Below, in pieces: positions 25,932 through 35,585 of a DNA stretch of 51,297 bases. Under the pieces are notes generated by a model that saw nothing but the letters and a program-made list of their open reading frames with translations, had not been told where the DNA came from and did not search any database. The position numbers and the translations under genes were made by a program. Location: contig CAMBZR010000017.1 of the NCBI GenBank assembly GCA_945872285.1, positions 1-51,297 of the forward strand, in the 5' to 3' direction. The stretch comes from Bordetella parapertussis. GTDB lineage: Bacteria; Pseudomonadota; Gammaproteobacteria; Burkholderiales; Burkholderiaceae_B. Position 1 is the stretch's first letter, and each line of letters begins with the position of its first letter.

Positions 25932-26915
25932 CTATTGGCTCAACTGCGCGCGATTGCGTTCGATGAAGCTGCCGAGCTTGAGGTGCTGAGCGTCTAAAAA
26001 CGCACTAAATTCTTTTGGGCTCATGCCCCCAGCGATCACGCCTAGCCCCGCGAAGCGCTCGCGTACGCTCGGTTGCGCCAACACCGATCTGACATCAGCC
26101 GAGAGTTGCTCTTGAATCGCGCCTGGGGTGGCGCTGGGCACCATCAACCCGTACCAGGCAGTCATGTCGAACGTTGGCAAACCGACCTCGGTCGCGCTTG
26201 GCAGATCCCAACCGGGCATTCTGTCTGTTTGACCCATGAAAAGCGCCTTCACACGCCCGCCATCGGCGTGAGGTTTATAAACGGCACCCTCAAAAATACC
26301 GTCGATTTGTTTGCCGATTAAATCGTTCAAGGCGCCGATACTGCCAGACTTGTAGGGTGGGAAAACCATCTCAATGCCCGTTTGATTAGCGAATTCAAGT
26401 GCGGCAAGATGCATGCTGGCGCCGATCGTTGAGATACCAAAATTCATCGGGCGATTTTGTGCTTTTGCGTAGGCCACGTACTCAGCGACGGTCGTCGCAG
26501 GCACATCACTTCGAACCATTAACGCCAAGGGATAGCGCCCCAACGACGTAATGGGCGCCAAATCTGAAGCTTTGTAGGGCAGCTCTTTAATCAGATATTG
26601 ATTGGTAATCCAGGCAAAGGCGATATATAGAATCGTGTAGCCATCGGGTTTTGCTTTTGCGACGAGGCTTGTGCCAATGACCGTTTGACCGCCCGCGCGA
26701 TTATCAACCACCACAGGCTGGCCCCATTTTTTACTCAGTTCCTGTGCAATGACGCGCGCCTGAGCGTCCGAACTGCCACCAACGCCGAAGGGTACGACGA
26801 TCGTGACAGGCTTGTCCGGAAAAGCGGCGTAAGCGACGAGCGACGCTGTGCTTAGTGTGAAGGCTAAAGCGTTGACGAAAAGTTTTTGTAAAAGTCCAGT
26901 TGTGCCACGTTTCAT
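25932..26915 (-). CDS. Bug family tripartite tricarboxylate transporter receptor (TctC-like)
   Basis: A 327-residue Bug receptor with a leader of about 30 residues ending VAYAAFPDKP. VVPFGVGGSSDAQARV, DNRAGGQTVIGTSLVAKA, DGYTILYIAF and PPYKSGSIGALNDLIGKQIDGIFEG mark the family. The usual GxGS loop reads ISTIGAS. It is divergent from the RND operon with about 195 bases between starts; that stretch contains no gene and no repeat I could identify. No permease partner is adjacent. Confidence 0.93.
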   Translation of the reverse strand: MKRGTTGLLQKLFVNALAFTLSTASLVAYAAFPDKPVTIVVPFGVGGSSDAQARVIAQELSKKWGQPVVVDNRAGGQTVIGTSLVAKAKPDGYTILYIAFAWITNQYLIKELPYKASDLAPITSLGRYPLALMVRSDVPATTVAEYVAYAKAQNRPMNFGISTIGASMHLAALEFANQTGIEMVFPPYKSGSIGALNDLIGKQIDGIFEGAVYKPHADGGRVKALFMGQTDRMPGWDLPSATEVGLPTFDMTAWYGLMVPSATPGAIQEQLSADVRSVLAQPSVRERFAGLGVIAGGMSPKEFSAFLDAQHLKLGSFIERNRAQLSQ

Positions 26916-27110
26916 TTTGTCTCCGGGCGGTTGATTTTTTTATCGGTCAGGTGGGGTCTTTTGTTGGCTGATATTTTGGCTAAGCAAGACTTTTCCCTAC
27001 CTCGTAGTGTTCCATCCTAAATGATATGCCAGAGCTTGGCTCGCTTAATAGTCAGATTGTGGATAAATTAGGGTAAACCCCTTTTGCGTATTAAACTGCG
27101 ACTCTGTTGA

Positions 27111-28622
27111 ATGATCCGAGCTCTAGCAAGCGCCATGCCTCTGAAGTTTTTATCCTGTGTTCGTTGCTGTATAGCGGTCATTTGCTTACTTGCCTTGGGC
27201 GGTTGTAGCGTGCTTGGTCCAGATTACGATGCGCAGCGCGCCACGCAGGTGCCAAACCAACCGCAAGTGTGGCAACCCCCTGTTGCGCATCAGGGCGACC
27301 TCAATGCATTAAAAGATTGGTGGCAACAGTTTAACGATCCAGTACTTGTTGAGTTGCTGCTTGCCGCCCAAGAGCAAAGCAACACGATGGCCCAGGCAGC
27401 CTTGCGCATTGCTCAGACGCGTGCCTTACTCGTTGGGTCGAATGCGGCGGCGTTACCAGCGTTGAGTGCTTCGGGGGGCTTGACGCGCGGCACCTACCAA
27501 GTGGGTGGGCCGGTGGTTTTAGCCACGACCAGTCAGGCTCAGTTGCAAACCAGTTGGGAGCTTGACCTGTTTGGTGGCCTAGCCCGCAGCAGCGAAGCGG
27601 CGCGTGCCAGGCTTGAGTCGCAGATCGCCAATTGGCACGAGGCACGGATTTCAGTCGCGGCTGATACGGCAAATTTGTACACGAACTATCGCGCCTGTGA
27701 GCAGTTTGTTTCTCTGGCACAAGCCGATGCGAGGTCTCGCGCCCAAACGGCCAAGTTAACCGAGCAACTTGCTGCCTCCGGTTTTCAGTCACCCGCCAAT
27801 GCGGCACTCGCGCGTGCCAGCGCGGCAGAAGGGCAGGGGCGTTTGGTTGGACAGCAGACGGACTGTGATTTGTCGATCAAGGCGCTGGTCGCAATCACGG
27901 GCTTAACCGAAACAGATTTGCGTGGTCGCTTAATCGCGCAGACAGGGCAACTGCCAAAGCCCGTCATGCCCCAAGTGCAACAAGTGCCTGCACAGGTCTT
28001 AGCGCAGCGTCCGGATTTGGCGGGTGCCGAGCGTGAGTTAGCCGCAGCGAGCGCCGATATTGGCGTGCGCGAAGCCGACCGACTGCCACGGCTTTCTCTT
28101 TTGGGTAGCATCGGGCCTTTAACTTTCAGTACAACAGGCTTAACGATTAGTGCGACCTCTTGGTCGATTGGCCCGACGCTCTCAATGCCGGTTTTTGACG
28201 CAGGGCGTCGCTCGGCCAACTTAGACGCAGCATTGGTTGCCTATCAGGCTGCCGAGGCGAACTATCGCACGCAGGCACGACGCGCCGTACGTGAGGTGGA
28301 AGACGCCTTGCTTCGTTTGAATAGTTTGGTGGCGCGACAGACCGAGGCCGAGACTGCCTCAAGCGGCTATCGTCAATCACTGACGGCTTCTGAAGATAAA
28401 TTTAAATTTGGCTTGGCAAGCGTGTTGGATCTTGAAGAGGTTAGACGCTTGTCTGTCAATGCCGACAACATTTTGGCCTCAGTGCGCCGCGACCGTGTCA
28501 ACGCAGTGATTGCGTTGTACCGTGCGGTGGGCGGCGGCTGGACACCTGCTGAGTCTTTGACGCTCAGTGGGCTTGCGCAAACGGCGTTAAAAGATACGAC
28601 TTTACGGACTGCAAAACCATGA
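27111..28622 (+). CDS. RND efflux outer membrane lipoprotein, NodT/OprM family
   Basis: A 503-residue outer membrane factor of the TolC class. The leader ends in a lipobox LGGC with the acylated Cys at residue 32. The mature part opens GPDYDAQRATQVPNQPQVWQ, typical of NodT-family proteins, and carries two repeats rich in Ala and coiled-coil heptads, with FDAGRRSANLDAALVAYQAAEANYR in the second. It forms the exit duct for the adaptor and pump encoded next. The stop overlaps the adaptor start by four bases. The ATG at 27135 is an alternative start; neither has a clear ribosome site. Confidence 0.93.
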   Translation: MIRALASAMPLKFLSCVRCCIAVICLLALGGCSVLGPDYDAQRATQVPNQPQVWQPPVAHQGDLNALKDWWQQFNDPVLVELLLAAQEQSNTMAQAALRIAQTRALLVGSNAAALPALSASGGLTRGTYQVGGPVVLATTSQAQLQTSWELDLFGGLARSSEAARARLESQIANWHEARISVAADTANLYTNYRACEQFVSLAQADARSRAQTAKLTEQLAASGFQSPANAALARASAAEGQGRLVGQQTDCDLSIKALVAITGLTETDLRGRLIAQTGQLPKPVMPQVQQVPAQVLAQRPDLAGAERELAAASADIGVREADRLPRLSLLGSIGPLTFSTTGLTISATSWSIGPTLSMPVFDAGRRSANLDAALVAYQAAEANYRTQARRAVREVEDALLRLNSLVARQTEAETASSGYRQSLTASEDKFKFGLASVLDLEEVRRLSVNADNILASVRRDRVNAVIALYRAVGGGWTPAESLTLSGLAQTALKDTTLRTAKP

Positions 28623-29746
28623 ATTTTTTTTCGCGCAGTGGGTTAAGCGCAGCTTTACTGGGCGCGTGCGTTTGTGCGGTGATCGCGGCAACGGCGGTGT
28701 TCGCTGCGCCGCCCAGCCAAGCGGATGCCAAACCAGGCCTGACCGTGACCGTGACCCAGCCGCAGACGAGCGAAATCCCCTCGGTAGTCACGGCCAACGG
28801 TAGCATCGCTGCCTGGCAAGAGGCGATGGTGGGTGCGCAAGTGGGCGGTCTGCGAATGGCTCAGGTACTGGTGAACGTGGGTGATGTGGTCAAGCAGGAT
28901 CAACTGCTGGCTGCTTTTGCAACCGACACTGTATTGGCGGATTTAGCGGTGCAAAAAGCGCAGCAGGGCGAGGCGGCAGCGGCGTTGGCCGAAGCAAAGG
29001 CGAACGCCGAACGTGCGCGCAGCTTAAAAAATTCTGGGGCGTTGTCGGCGCAACAAATTAGTCAATACTTAACAGCCGAGCAGACGGCCCAAGCTAGACT
29101 CGAAGCGAGTACTGCACAGCTAAAGGTGCAAGAGTTACGCCTGAAGCACGCAGAGGTGCGTGCTCCCGATGAGGGCGTGATCTCGATGCGACAGGCTAAC
29201 GTAGGCTCTGTTGTACCGGCAGGTGCCGAGTTGTTCAGGCTGGTGCGCCAGAGCCGTCTTGAGTGGCGCGCTGAGGTGACCTCCGAAGAACTGGGGCTGA
29301 TTAAGGTTGGCATGCTGGTCAAGGTTTTTCCAGCAAGCTTGCCCAAGGGCGCTGCGCCGGTAACCGGTACGGTGCGTGTGCTAGGACCCACCGTTGATCC
29401 TCAGGCGCGTACTGCGCTGGTCTATGTAGATCTGCCAAAAAATCCAAAGGATGAGCCTCCTGTTCGCGCCGGGATGTTTGCAAACGGTCAGTTTCAATTA
29501 GGCGTCACCCAAGGGTTGACCTTGCCTCAAGAGGCAGTGGTGATGCGCGATGGCTTTAGCTATGTTTTTAAAGTTGCTGACAACAAGCGTGTCCTTCAAA
29601 CCAAGGTGAGTGTTGGGCGGCGTGTAGGTACCAGAGTCGAGGTGCTAACGGGTGTTAGCGGACAAGATCAAATTGTTGAAGCGGGTGCAGGGTTTTTAAC
29701 AAATGGTGATCTGGTTGCTGTTTCAACTCCATCTTTGACGAAGTAG
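28619..29746 (+). CDS. RND efflux periplasmic adaptor (membrane fusion protein)
   Basis: A 375-residue adaptor with an N-terminal leader or anchor cleaved near VFAAPPSQAD. A lipoyl half-domain follows (QEAMVGAQVGGLRMAQVLVNVGDVVK), then an Ala/Glu-rich helical hairpin (about 100-155), the returning lipoyl half (EVRAPDEGVISMRQANVGSVV), a beta-barrel domain and a membrane-proximal domain. It joins the inner-membrane pump to the outer membrane factor. Four-base overlap with the upstream gene and a five-base gap to the pump gene indicate one operon. Confidence 0.94.
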   Translation: MNFFSRSGLSAALLGACVCAVIAATAVFAAPPSQADAKPGLTVTVTQPQTSEIPSVVTANGSIAAWQEAMVGAQVGGLRMAQVLVNVGDVVKQDQLLAAFATDTVLADLAVQKAQQGEAAAALAEAKANAERARSLKNSGALSAQQISQYLTAEQTAQARLEASTAQLKVQELRLKHAEVRAPDEGVISMRQANVGSVVPAGAELFRLVRQSRLEWRAEVTSEELGLIKVGMLVKVFPASLPKGAAPVTGTVRVLGPTVDPQARTALVYVDLPKNPKDEPPVRAGMFANGQFQLGVTQGLTLPQEAVVMRDGFSYVFKVADNKRVLQTKVSVGRRVGTRVEVLTGVSGQDQIVEAGAGFLTNGDLVAVSTPSLTK

Positions 29747-29751
29747 GCGCG

Positions 29752-32700
29752 ATGATGAATTTCTCGGCCTATTCGATTCGAAATCCAATTCCGGCGATTT
29801 TGCTTTTTATTTTGCTTTCTATTGCTGGTGTACTGTCGTTTAAAGCGATTGGTGTTCAGGATTTTCCGGATATCGAGTTGCCAATGATCACGGTCGAGGC
29901 CCAGTTGCCGGGGGCGGCCCCCGCGACACTCGAAACAGAGGTGGCTCGAAAACTCGAGAATTCAATCGCCACGCTGCAAGGAATCAAAAATCTTTACACC
30001 AAAATACTTGAGGGTATGGTTGTCATTACCGTTGAGTTTGTTCTTGAAAAAGATCCCATGGAGGCCGTCAATGACGTGCGTGACGCCGTCACACGTGTGC
30101 GCGCAGAGCTTCCGGCCGATGTGCGTGACCCGACTGTCTTGCGCACCACTACTGCCGGTAAACCGTTACTGACTTTTGCAGTGACGTCTAGCCAAAACGA
30201 TGAAGAGGCTTTGTCTTGGTTTGTTGACAATACGGTAGCCAAGCAATTGCTGACAGTCAACGGCGTGGGCCGCGTCAAGCGCATGGGCGGCTTGATGCGA
30301 GAGATTCGGGTTGAACTCGACCCGGCCCGCATGGCCGCTTTAAATGTCACTGCCGCAGAAGTCTCACGCCGCTTGCGGCAAATTCAACAAGAGGCACCAG
30401 GCGGAAGAGGCGACGTGGGCGGTGCCGAGCAGGCCGTTCGCACAATCGCGACCGCGAGCACTGCAGACGATTTGGGCAAGTTGGAATTGTCGTTGCAAGA
30501 TGGCCGCCGCATTCGCCTTGAGCAGTTGGCGGTGGTGAGTGATACGACGGCAGAGCGTCGCGCGTTAGCTTTAGTGGATGGCCAGGCTGTCGTCGCGTTT
30601 GAAATCATGCGTAGCAAAGGGGCAAACGAGGTGACGTTGGCGCGAGATGTGCGCGAAGTCATCAAGACCTTGAGCGTCGCACGTACAGACATCAAAATTT
30701 CTGAACAGATTGACAACGTACAAAAGACAGAAGAAAACTTCGAGGGCTCGATGCACCTGCTCTACGAGGGTGCGATTTTAGCGGTGATCGTGGTTTGGTA
30801 TTTTTTGCGCGACTGGCGTGCGACGATTGTATCGGCTGCGGCTTTGCCCTTATCTATCCTGCCGGCTTTTCTAGGCATTTATCTGTTTGGCTTCACGCTC
30901 AACATGGTGACTTTGACTTCGCTCGCGCTAGTTGTCGGTATTTTGGTCGATGACGCGATTGTTGAAGTTGAAAATATTGCACGACATTTGCGCATGGGTA
31001 AAACACCTTTTCAAGCGGCACTTGAAGCGGCTGATGAAATTGGTTTGGCGGTCATTGCCACGACCTTTGCGTTGGTTGCTGTGTTTCTGCCGACAGCCTT
31101 CATGGCGGGGATCCCAGGAAAATTTTTCAAACAGTTTGGATGGACTGCGGTCTTAGCAATTTTGGCCTCATTGCTAGTGGCGCGTTTGCTGACGCCGATG
31201 ATGTCGGCATATCTCATGAAGGCAGTACCTTTATCTGAGCGTGAGCAAACCGATGGCTTAGTGATGCGTCGCTATCTGATAGCGGTGCAGTGGTGCTTGA
31301 CGCATCGCTTGCTTACGCTGGTTTTGGCAACATTATTTTTTGTAGGCTCGCTTGCCTTGGTGCCACTGCTGCCAAAAGGGTTTGTCCCGCCCGCTGATCG
31401 TGGCCAAACCTTGGTCAATATTGAACGCGCACCGGGCAGCACCTTACAAGAGACGTTCTTAGCGGCCGAGCGCGCGCGGCTCAAACTCGGGGCAATCCCC
31501 GAGGTCGTGAAAGTCTTTAGTTCAGTGGGTGCGGGTGTTTCAGGAGACGCCTTTGCCCGTGGCTCAGCCGCAGAAGTGCGCAAGGGTAGCTTGACGGTGA
31601 CCTTGACTCACCGCTCTGAGCGCAAAAAAAATCAGCAAGAAGTTGAAGCTGATATTCGAGAATTGTTGTCTCGCGAGCCTGGCGTCAGGATTACTGTTGG
31701 GCCGCAAGACGTTGGCGTCAAAATGCAGATCGTGCTGCAAAGCGAAGATCCTGTCGCTTTAGGCGCGGCGGCGCACGTGGTGGAAAACGAGTTGCGTGGT
31801 TTGAAAGGAGTGGGCAACGTCTTGTCCTCGGCAAGCTTGGTGCGTCCTGAGTTGATTGTGAGACCGGATTTTGCGCGTGCTGCAGATCTGGGCGTCACCG
31901 CGCAAAGCATCGCCGAGACCCTGCGCGTCGCCACAAGTGGCGACTATGACGTGAGCCTGCCAAAGCTGACCTTTTCAGAGAGGCAAATTCCAATTCGCGT
32001 GAGATTGCCAGACATTGCGCGAACCGACCTTGAGGCTTTAGCGCGTTTGACGATACCAGGCCGTTACGGGCCGGTGATGTTGGGCAATGTGGCAACCCTG
32101 ACACTGGATAGTGGGCCCGCACAGATTGACCGCTTGAATCGCAGCCGTAATGTGGTGCTTGACGTCGAGCTAGGCGGGCGACAGTTGGGCGAGGTCTATG
32201 CAGAGGCCAAAACTCTACCAGGCTTGCGCAATTTACCCGCGGGCGTGCGTCAGACTGAACTGGGCGATGCAAAAGAAATGCAAGCGCTGTTTGCAAGCTT
32301 TGGCTTGGCCATGGCGATCGGCCTGCTTTGCATTTATATGATTTTGGTCTTGTTGTTTCATGATTTTTTACAGCCTCTCACCATTCTGGGAGCCTTACCG
32401 CTTTCAATTGGTGGTGCCTTTGTGGCGTTGTTGCTCACAGGCAAAAGTTTTTCAATGCCCTCGCTGATTGGCTTGATTATGCTGATGGGGATCGTGACCA
32501 AAAATTCAATTTTGTTGGTCGAGTATGCGATCGTGGCACGACGAAGTGGGGTCTCGCGCACAGAGGCTTTACTTGATGCGTGTCACAAGCGCGCGCGCCC
32601 AATTGTGATGACAACCATCGCCATGATTGCGGGCATGTTCCCTATTGCAATCGGTTGGGGTTCAGATCCAAGTTTTCGCTCGCCGATGTCGATTGCAGTG

Positions 32701-32832
32701 ATGGGCGGTCTGTTGACCTCGACGGTGCTCAGCCTGCTGGTGATCCCCGCCGTGTTTACTTACGTTGATGATCTGGCTTTATGGTTGCAGCGAATGAAGA
32801 CAAAATTTGCACGCAACCATCATCCCGCTTAG
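29752..32832 (+). CDS. RND efflux pump inner membrane protein (HAE1/AcrB-like)
   Basis: A 1026-residue RND permease of normal length. The opening SIRNPIPAILLFILLSIAG and IGVQDFPDIELPMITVEA are family typical. The proton-relay aspartates are D400 and D401 in GILVDDAIVEVEN, and the relay lysine is K917 in GIVTKNSILLVEYA. Two large periplasmic loops lie between helices 1-2 and 7-8. It exports drugs or other amphiphiles by proton antiport. The acidic relay fits the multidrug group rather than heavy-metal pumps, whose pattern differs. The substrate is unknown. No TetR or MarR gene is adjacent. Confidence 0.95.
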   Translation: MMNFSAYSIRNPIPAILLFILLSIAGVLSFKAIGVQDFPDIELPMITVEAQLPGAAPATLETEVARKLENSIATLQGIKNLYTKILEGMVVITVEFVLEKDPMEAVNDVRDAVTRVRAELPADVRDPTVLRTTTAGKPLLTFAVTSSQNDEEALSWFVDNTVAKQLLTVNGVGRVKRMGGLMREIRVELDPARMAALNVTAAEVSRRLRQIQQEAPGGRGDVGGAEQAVRTIATASTADDLGKLELSLQDGRRIRLEQLAVVSDTTAERRALALVDGQAVVAFEIMRSKGANEVTLARDVREVIKTLSVARTDIKISEQIDNVQKTEENFEGSMHLLYEGAILAVIVVWYFLRDWRATIVSAAALPLSILPAFLGIYLFGFTLNMVTLTSLALVVGILVDDAIVEVENIARHLRMGKTPFQAALEAADEIGLAVIATTFALVAVFLPTAFMAGIPGKFFKQFGWTAVLAILASLLVARLLTPMMSAYLMKAVPLSEREQTDGLVMRRYLIAVQWCLTHRLLTLVLATLFFVGSLALVPLLPKGFVPPADRGQTLVNIERAPGSTLQETFLAAERARLKLGAIPEVVKVFSSVGAGVSGDAFARGSAAEVRKGSLTVTLTHRSERKKNQQEVEADIRELLSREPGVRITVGPQDVGVKMQIVLQSEDPVALGAAAHVVENELRGLKGVGNVLSSASLVRPELIVRPDFARAADLGVTAQSIAETLRVATSGDYDVSLPKLTFSERQIPIRVRLPDIARTDLEALARLTIPGRYGPVMLGNVATLTLDSGPAQIDRLNRSRNVVLDVELGGRQLGEVYAEAKTLPGLRNLPAGVRQTELGDAKEMQALFASFGLAMAIGLLCIYMILVLLFHDFLQPLTILGALPLSIGGAFVALLLTGKSFSMPSLIGLIMLMGIVTKNSILLVEYAIVARRSGVSRTEALLDACHKRARPIVMTTIAMIAGMFPIAIGWGSDPSFRSPMSIAVMGGLLTSTVLSLLVIPAVFTYVDDLALWLQRMKTKFARNHHPA

Positions 32833-32844
32833 GCGACAGGGACC

Positions 32845-34425
32845 TTAGCCTTTACGCATCGTGAAGAAGACGGGCCCTTGTGCCTGAAAATTTACCCAGC
32901 CCTTGCGTAGAGCCGTGAGCTTATAGATGGCGCCCAACGGAATATACGGAACTTGGTCTAGCACCTGTAACTGGATCTCTTGACAAAGTGCTTTGCGTTT
33001 TTCAAGCGTCGGGGCATAAAACCAGTCTGTACGAAGGGTTTCGATCGCTGGATTAGTGGGCCAGCCAAACCAAGCTTGCTTGCCCGTGCCACGAATCCCT
33101 AAGTTACTGGTGGGGTCTAGGTTGCTAGTGCCCGTCATCGCCGTAAAGCCAACATTCCAACCGCCTGAAGCTGGCGGTTCTTGACTATTGCGCCGTTGCA
33201 AATAACTACCCCAGTCCATCGCACGCAAATCAACTTTGAGCCCTAACTTTTTAAAGAGTTCTGCCGTGACTAAGGCCGAGGCGTGATGAGTGGGAAAGTC
33301 GACCGGATCGAGCAAGACGATCGGTTCGCCTTTGTAGCCTGACTCTTTAATGAGTGAACGCGCAAGATTAAAGTCACGCTTGCCTGTTAATTTATCCAGG
33401 CCTGCTGTAGTCGCCATCGGCGTACCAGGTGCCCACACACCGACCTTATCATTCCAGTACTCTGGAAACTCTGAACCATTGGCCGCAGTCATATACTCGG
33501 TTTGATCGACAACTGCCAAAATCGCACGGCGCATCAAGATATTGTTAAACGGTGGGTAGAGGTGATTGAAGCGCATGATTGCGATCGACGGCAGGGCTGC
33601 TTTAATCAAAACAATCGTAGGATCTTTTCGCAAGACAGGTAAAAAATCGTTATCAACAGTTTCGATGCCATCCACTTCATTATTTTTTAGCGCTGCAACG
33701 GCCGTGGCACGATCGCTAATCACTTGCCACTTAACTTCGGTGACGTGGGCGATTTTTGGACCCGCGGTGTTGACAGCAAGTCCGTCTGCACGTGCAACGT
33801 AGTCGTTAAACTTTTCGTAGACGACTTGCGAGCCAGAGATCCATTTTTCGGCGATAAAGCGGTAGGGTCCGCTACCAATCATTTCTTTGATCGGCACGTT
33901 ATCGGGGGTATTGGCCAGACGCTCTGGCATGATCGAAGACGACGCTGCCGCTAAAGAATACATGAGCAAAGGAAACGGCTTACTTAAATCAATTTGAATT
34001 GTTTTTTCAGAGGTGGCTTTCAGTTCGCGAATCAATTCAAACAGCGTTTGCCCAAGTGGATTACGTTTGCCAAAGCGCTTAATGCTTGCAACGATGTCTT
34101 TGGCCTGCACCGCCGAGCCATCATGAAACTTCAAGCCGTCGCGCAGTGTGAGCTTCCAAGTTAAGTCATTGTTTTCAAGCTGCTGACTACCGACCATTTG
34201 TGGTTGAGGTTGATAGTTGTCGTCTAAACCGTAAAGCGTATCAAAGACCTGCAGTGCGTGACAGGCCGTGATTGTGGCAGTTGTAAACATTGGATCGAGT
34301 AGCGCAAGATCGGTCTCGGGAACCCAGCGCAACGCCGTTTTGGGAGTTTGAGCAAAACTCGCTAAAGGCAGTTGAGACAGCCCTGTGGCAACGCCCGAAC
34401 TGAGGATGAAGGTTCTGCGATCCAT
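32845..34425 (-). CDS. ABC transporter substrate-binding protein, peptide/opine type (SBP_bac_5)
   Basis: A 526-residue binding protein of the DppA/OppA fold. The leader begins MDRRTFILSSG, a twin-arginine-like start, and ends near LASFAQTPKTALRW. Conserved stretches include DNYQPQPQMVGSQQLENND, WKLTLRDGLKFHDGSAVQAKD, GSGPYRF and a C-terminal QVLDQVPYIPLG. It should bind a peptide, opine or other polar ligand in the periplasm. No DppBCDF genes are in the window, so it is an orphan here. It ends 12 bases from the convergent RND gene. Confidence 0.92.
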   Translation of the reverse strand: MDRRTFILSSGVATGLSQLPLASFAQTPKTALRWVPETDLALLDPMFTTATITACHALQVFDTLYGLDDNYQPQPQMVGSQQLENNDLTWKLTLRDGLKFHDGSAVQAKDIVASIKRFGKRNPLGQTLFELIRELKATSEKTIQIDLSKPFPLLMYSLAAASSSIMPERLANTPDNVPIKEMIGSGPYRFIAEKWISGSQVVYEKFNDYVARADGLAVNTAGPKIAHVTEVKWQVISDRATAVAALKNNEVDGIETVDNDFLPVLRKDPTIVLIKAALPSIAIMRFNHLYPPFNNILMRRAILAVVDQTEYMTAANGSEFPEYWNDKVGVWAPGTPMATTAGLDKLTGKRDFNLARSLIKESGYKGEPIVLLDPVDFPTHHASALVTAELFKKLGLKVDLRAMDWGSYLQRRNSQEPPASGGWNVGFTAMTGTSNLDPTSNLGIRGTGKQAWFGWPTNPAIETLRTDWFYAPTLEKRKALCQEIQLQVLDQVPYIPLGAIYKLTALRKGWVNFQAQGPVFFTMRKG

Positions 34426-34454
34426 GGTGGATTCCTTGTGTACATTAAAAAAAG

Positions 34455-35519
34455 TCAGTGTAGATTGGCCGAGCGCTTAAACCAAAGTAAAGACAAAAGG
34501 AGCGCTAAGAGGGTGAGCACCAGCGAGACGGCACCAAACAGTGCGCTGACCTCGGTATCACGCCTCTCTAAAGAAAATTTACTCGAAAGGTGCCGATAGA
34601 CTTCTTTTAGATCTTGCGAATTGCCCGCGCGAAAGAACTCGCCTTCGGTAATTTTGGCAACCGCTTGCAGTGCTTGTTCGTCGACACGGGCATAAAAAGA
34701 GTAGCCTTCATAGCCGGGAATAAAGCCTTGGGGTGTGCCAAAGGCAACGGTGTAGACACGTACGCCGCGCTGCGCGGCCTGCTTGGCTGCCATCAAGGGG
34801 TCAGGACCGCTTGTGCGCCGACCGTCTGACAATAAAATAATCGCGCCGTTTGTGTAAGAGCCTGGCGGCACGGGCGCTGGTGAGGGTGTTTGAGGCGCGG
34901 CGGGTTTGCGCTCGGCCAAAGGTTTGCTCCCCCAGCGTGAAAATTCTTCTCCATAAATTGCTGCCTGTAGGTCAACGCCAGAGTTCGGCAGCAAGGTCGC
35001 CAAAGCCATTAATAAACCGCTGCCCGTTGCGGTGCCACGCTGAAGTTGAAACCTGTCGATGGATGCGACTAAGGCTGCGCGTTCTTCGGTGATTTGTTGT
35101 ACGAGTTGTGCGGTGCCTGCAAAGGACACAATCCCGACTCGAATGTTGTTAGGCAGTTCGCTTAAAAATTCTTTCACGGTGGCTTGCGCGGCTTGAATGC
35201 GATTGGGCACAACGTCTTCAGCGAGCATGCTTCGCGAGACGTCTACCGCAAGCACCAAGGTCATATAGTCTGCTGGTAACGTGACCTGGGCAGTGGGTCT
35301 TGCAACGCCTAGTACAGCGACGCAAAGGGCGAGCCACAAGAGGGCAGGAGGGGTGTGCCGGCGCCAACTGTTGCGCGTGCCAAGTGCCTGTCGAATAATG
35401 GTGAGACTAGGGTAGGTGTGAGCGAAGCGACGCTTGCGCTTCAGCAGCCATAGGTAAATGATGGGCAGCGCCAGCACTAAACTAAAAAACCATAAAAAAT
35501 GTGGCCAAATAAAGTGCAT
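34455..35519 (-). CDS. VWA domain membrane protein (BatA/aerotolerance-like)
   Basis: A 354-residue protein with two N-terminal membrane helices, a von Willebrand A domain and a C-terminal helix (VSLVLTLLALLLSLLWF). The metal-ion-dependent adhesion site is intact: DVSRS, then Thr in RGTATG and Asp in LLSDGRRTSG. An insertion rich in Pro and Ala (about residues 210-235) breaks the domain. I use the ATG at 35519; the frame extends 31 codons upstream but overlaps the divergent protease gene. A related VWA protein is encoded at 38580, at the other end of the module. Confidence 0.9.
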   Translation of the reverse strand: MHFIWPHFLWFFSLVLALPIIYLWLLKRKRRFAHTYPSLTIIRQALGTRNSWRRHTPPALLWLALCVAVLGVARPTAQVTLPADYMTLVLAVDVSRSMLAEDVVPNRIQAAQATVKEFLSELPNNIRVGIVSFAGTAQLVQQITEERAALVASIDRFQLQRGTATGSGLLMALATLLPNSGVDLQAAIYGEEFSRWGSKPLAERKPAAPQTPSPAPVPPGSYTNGAIILLSDGRRTSGPDPLMAAKQAAQRGVRVYTVAFGTPQGFIPGYEGYSFYARVDEQALQAVAKITEGEFFRAGNSQDLKEVYRHLSSKFSLERRDTEVSALFGAVSLVLTLLALLLSLLWFKRSANLH

Positions 35520-35585
35520 CAATTGTGCGCGAGAGTTATGATGAAATCTCACTTTATCACCGCTTGACAGAATCAGGGTTTTTTT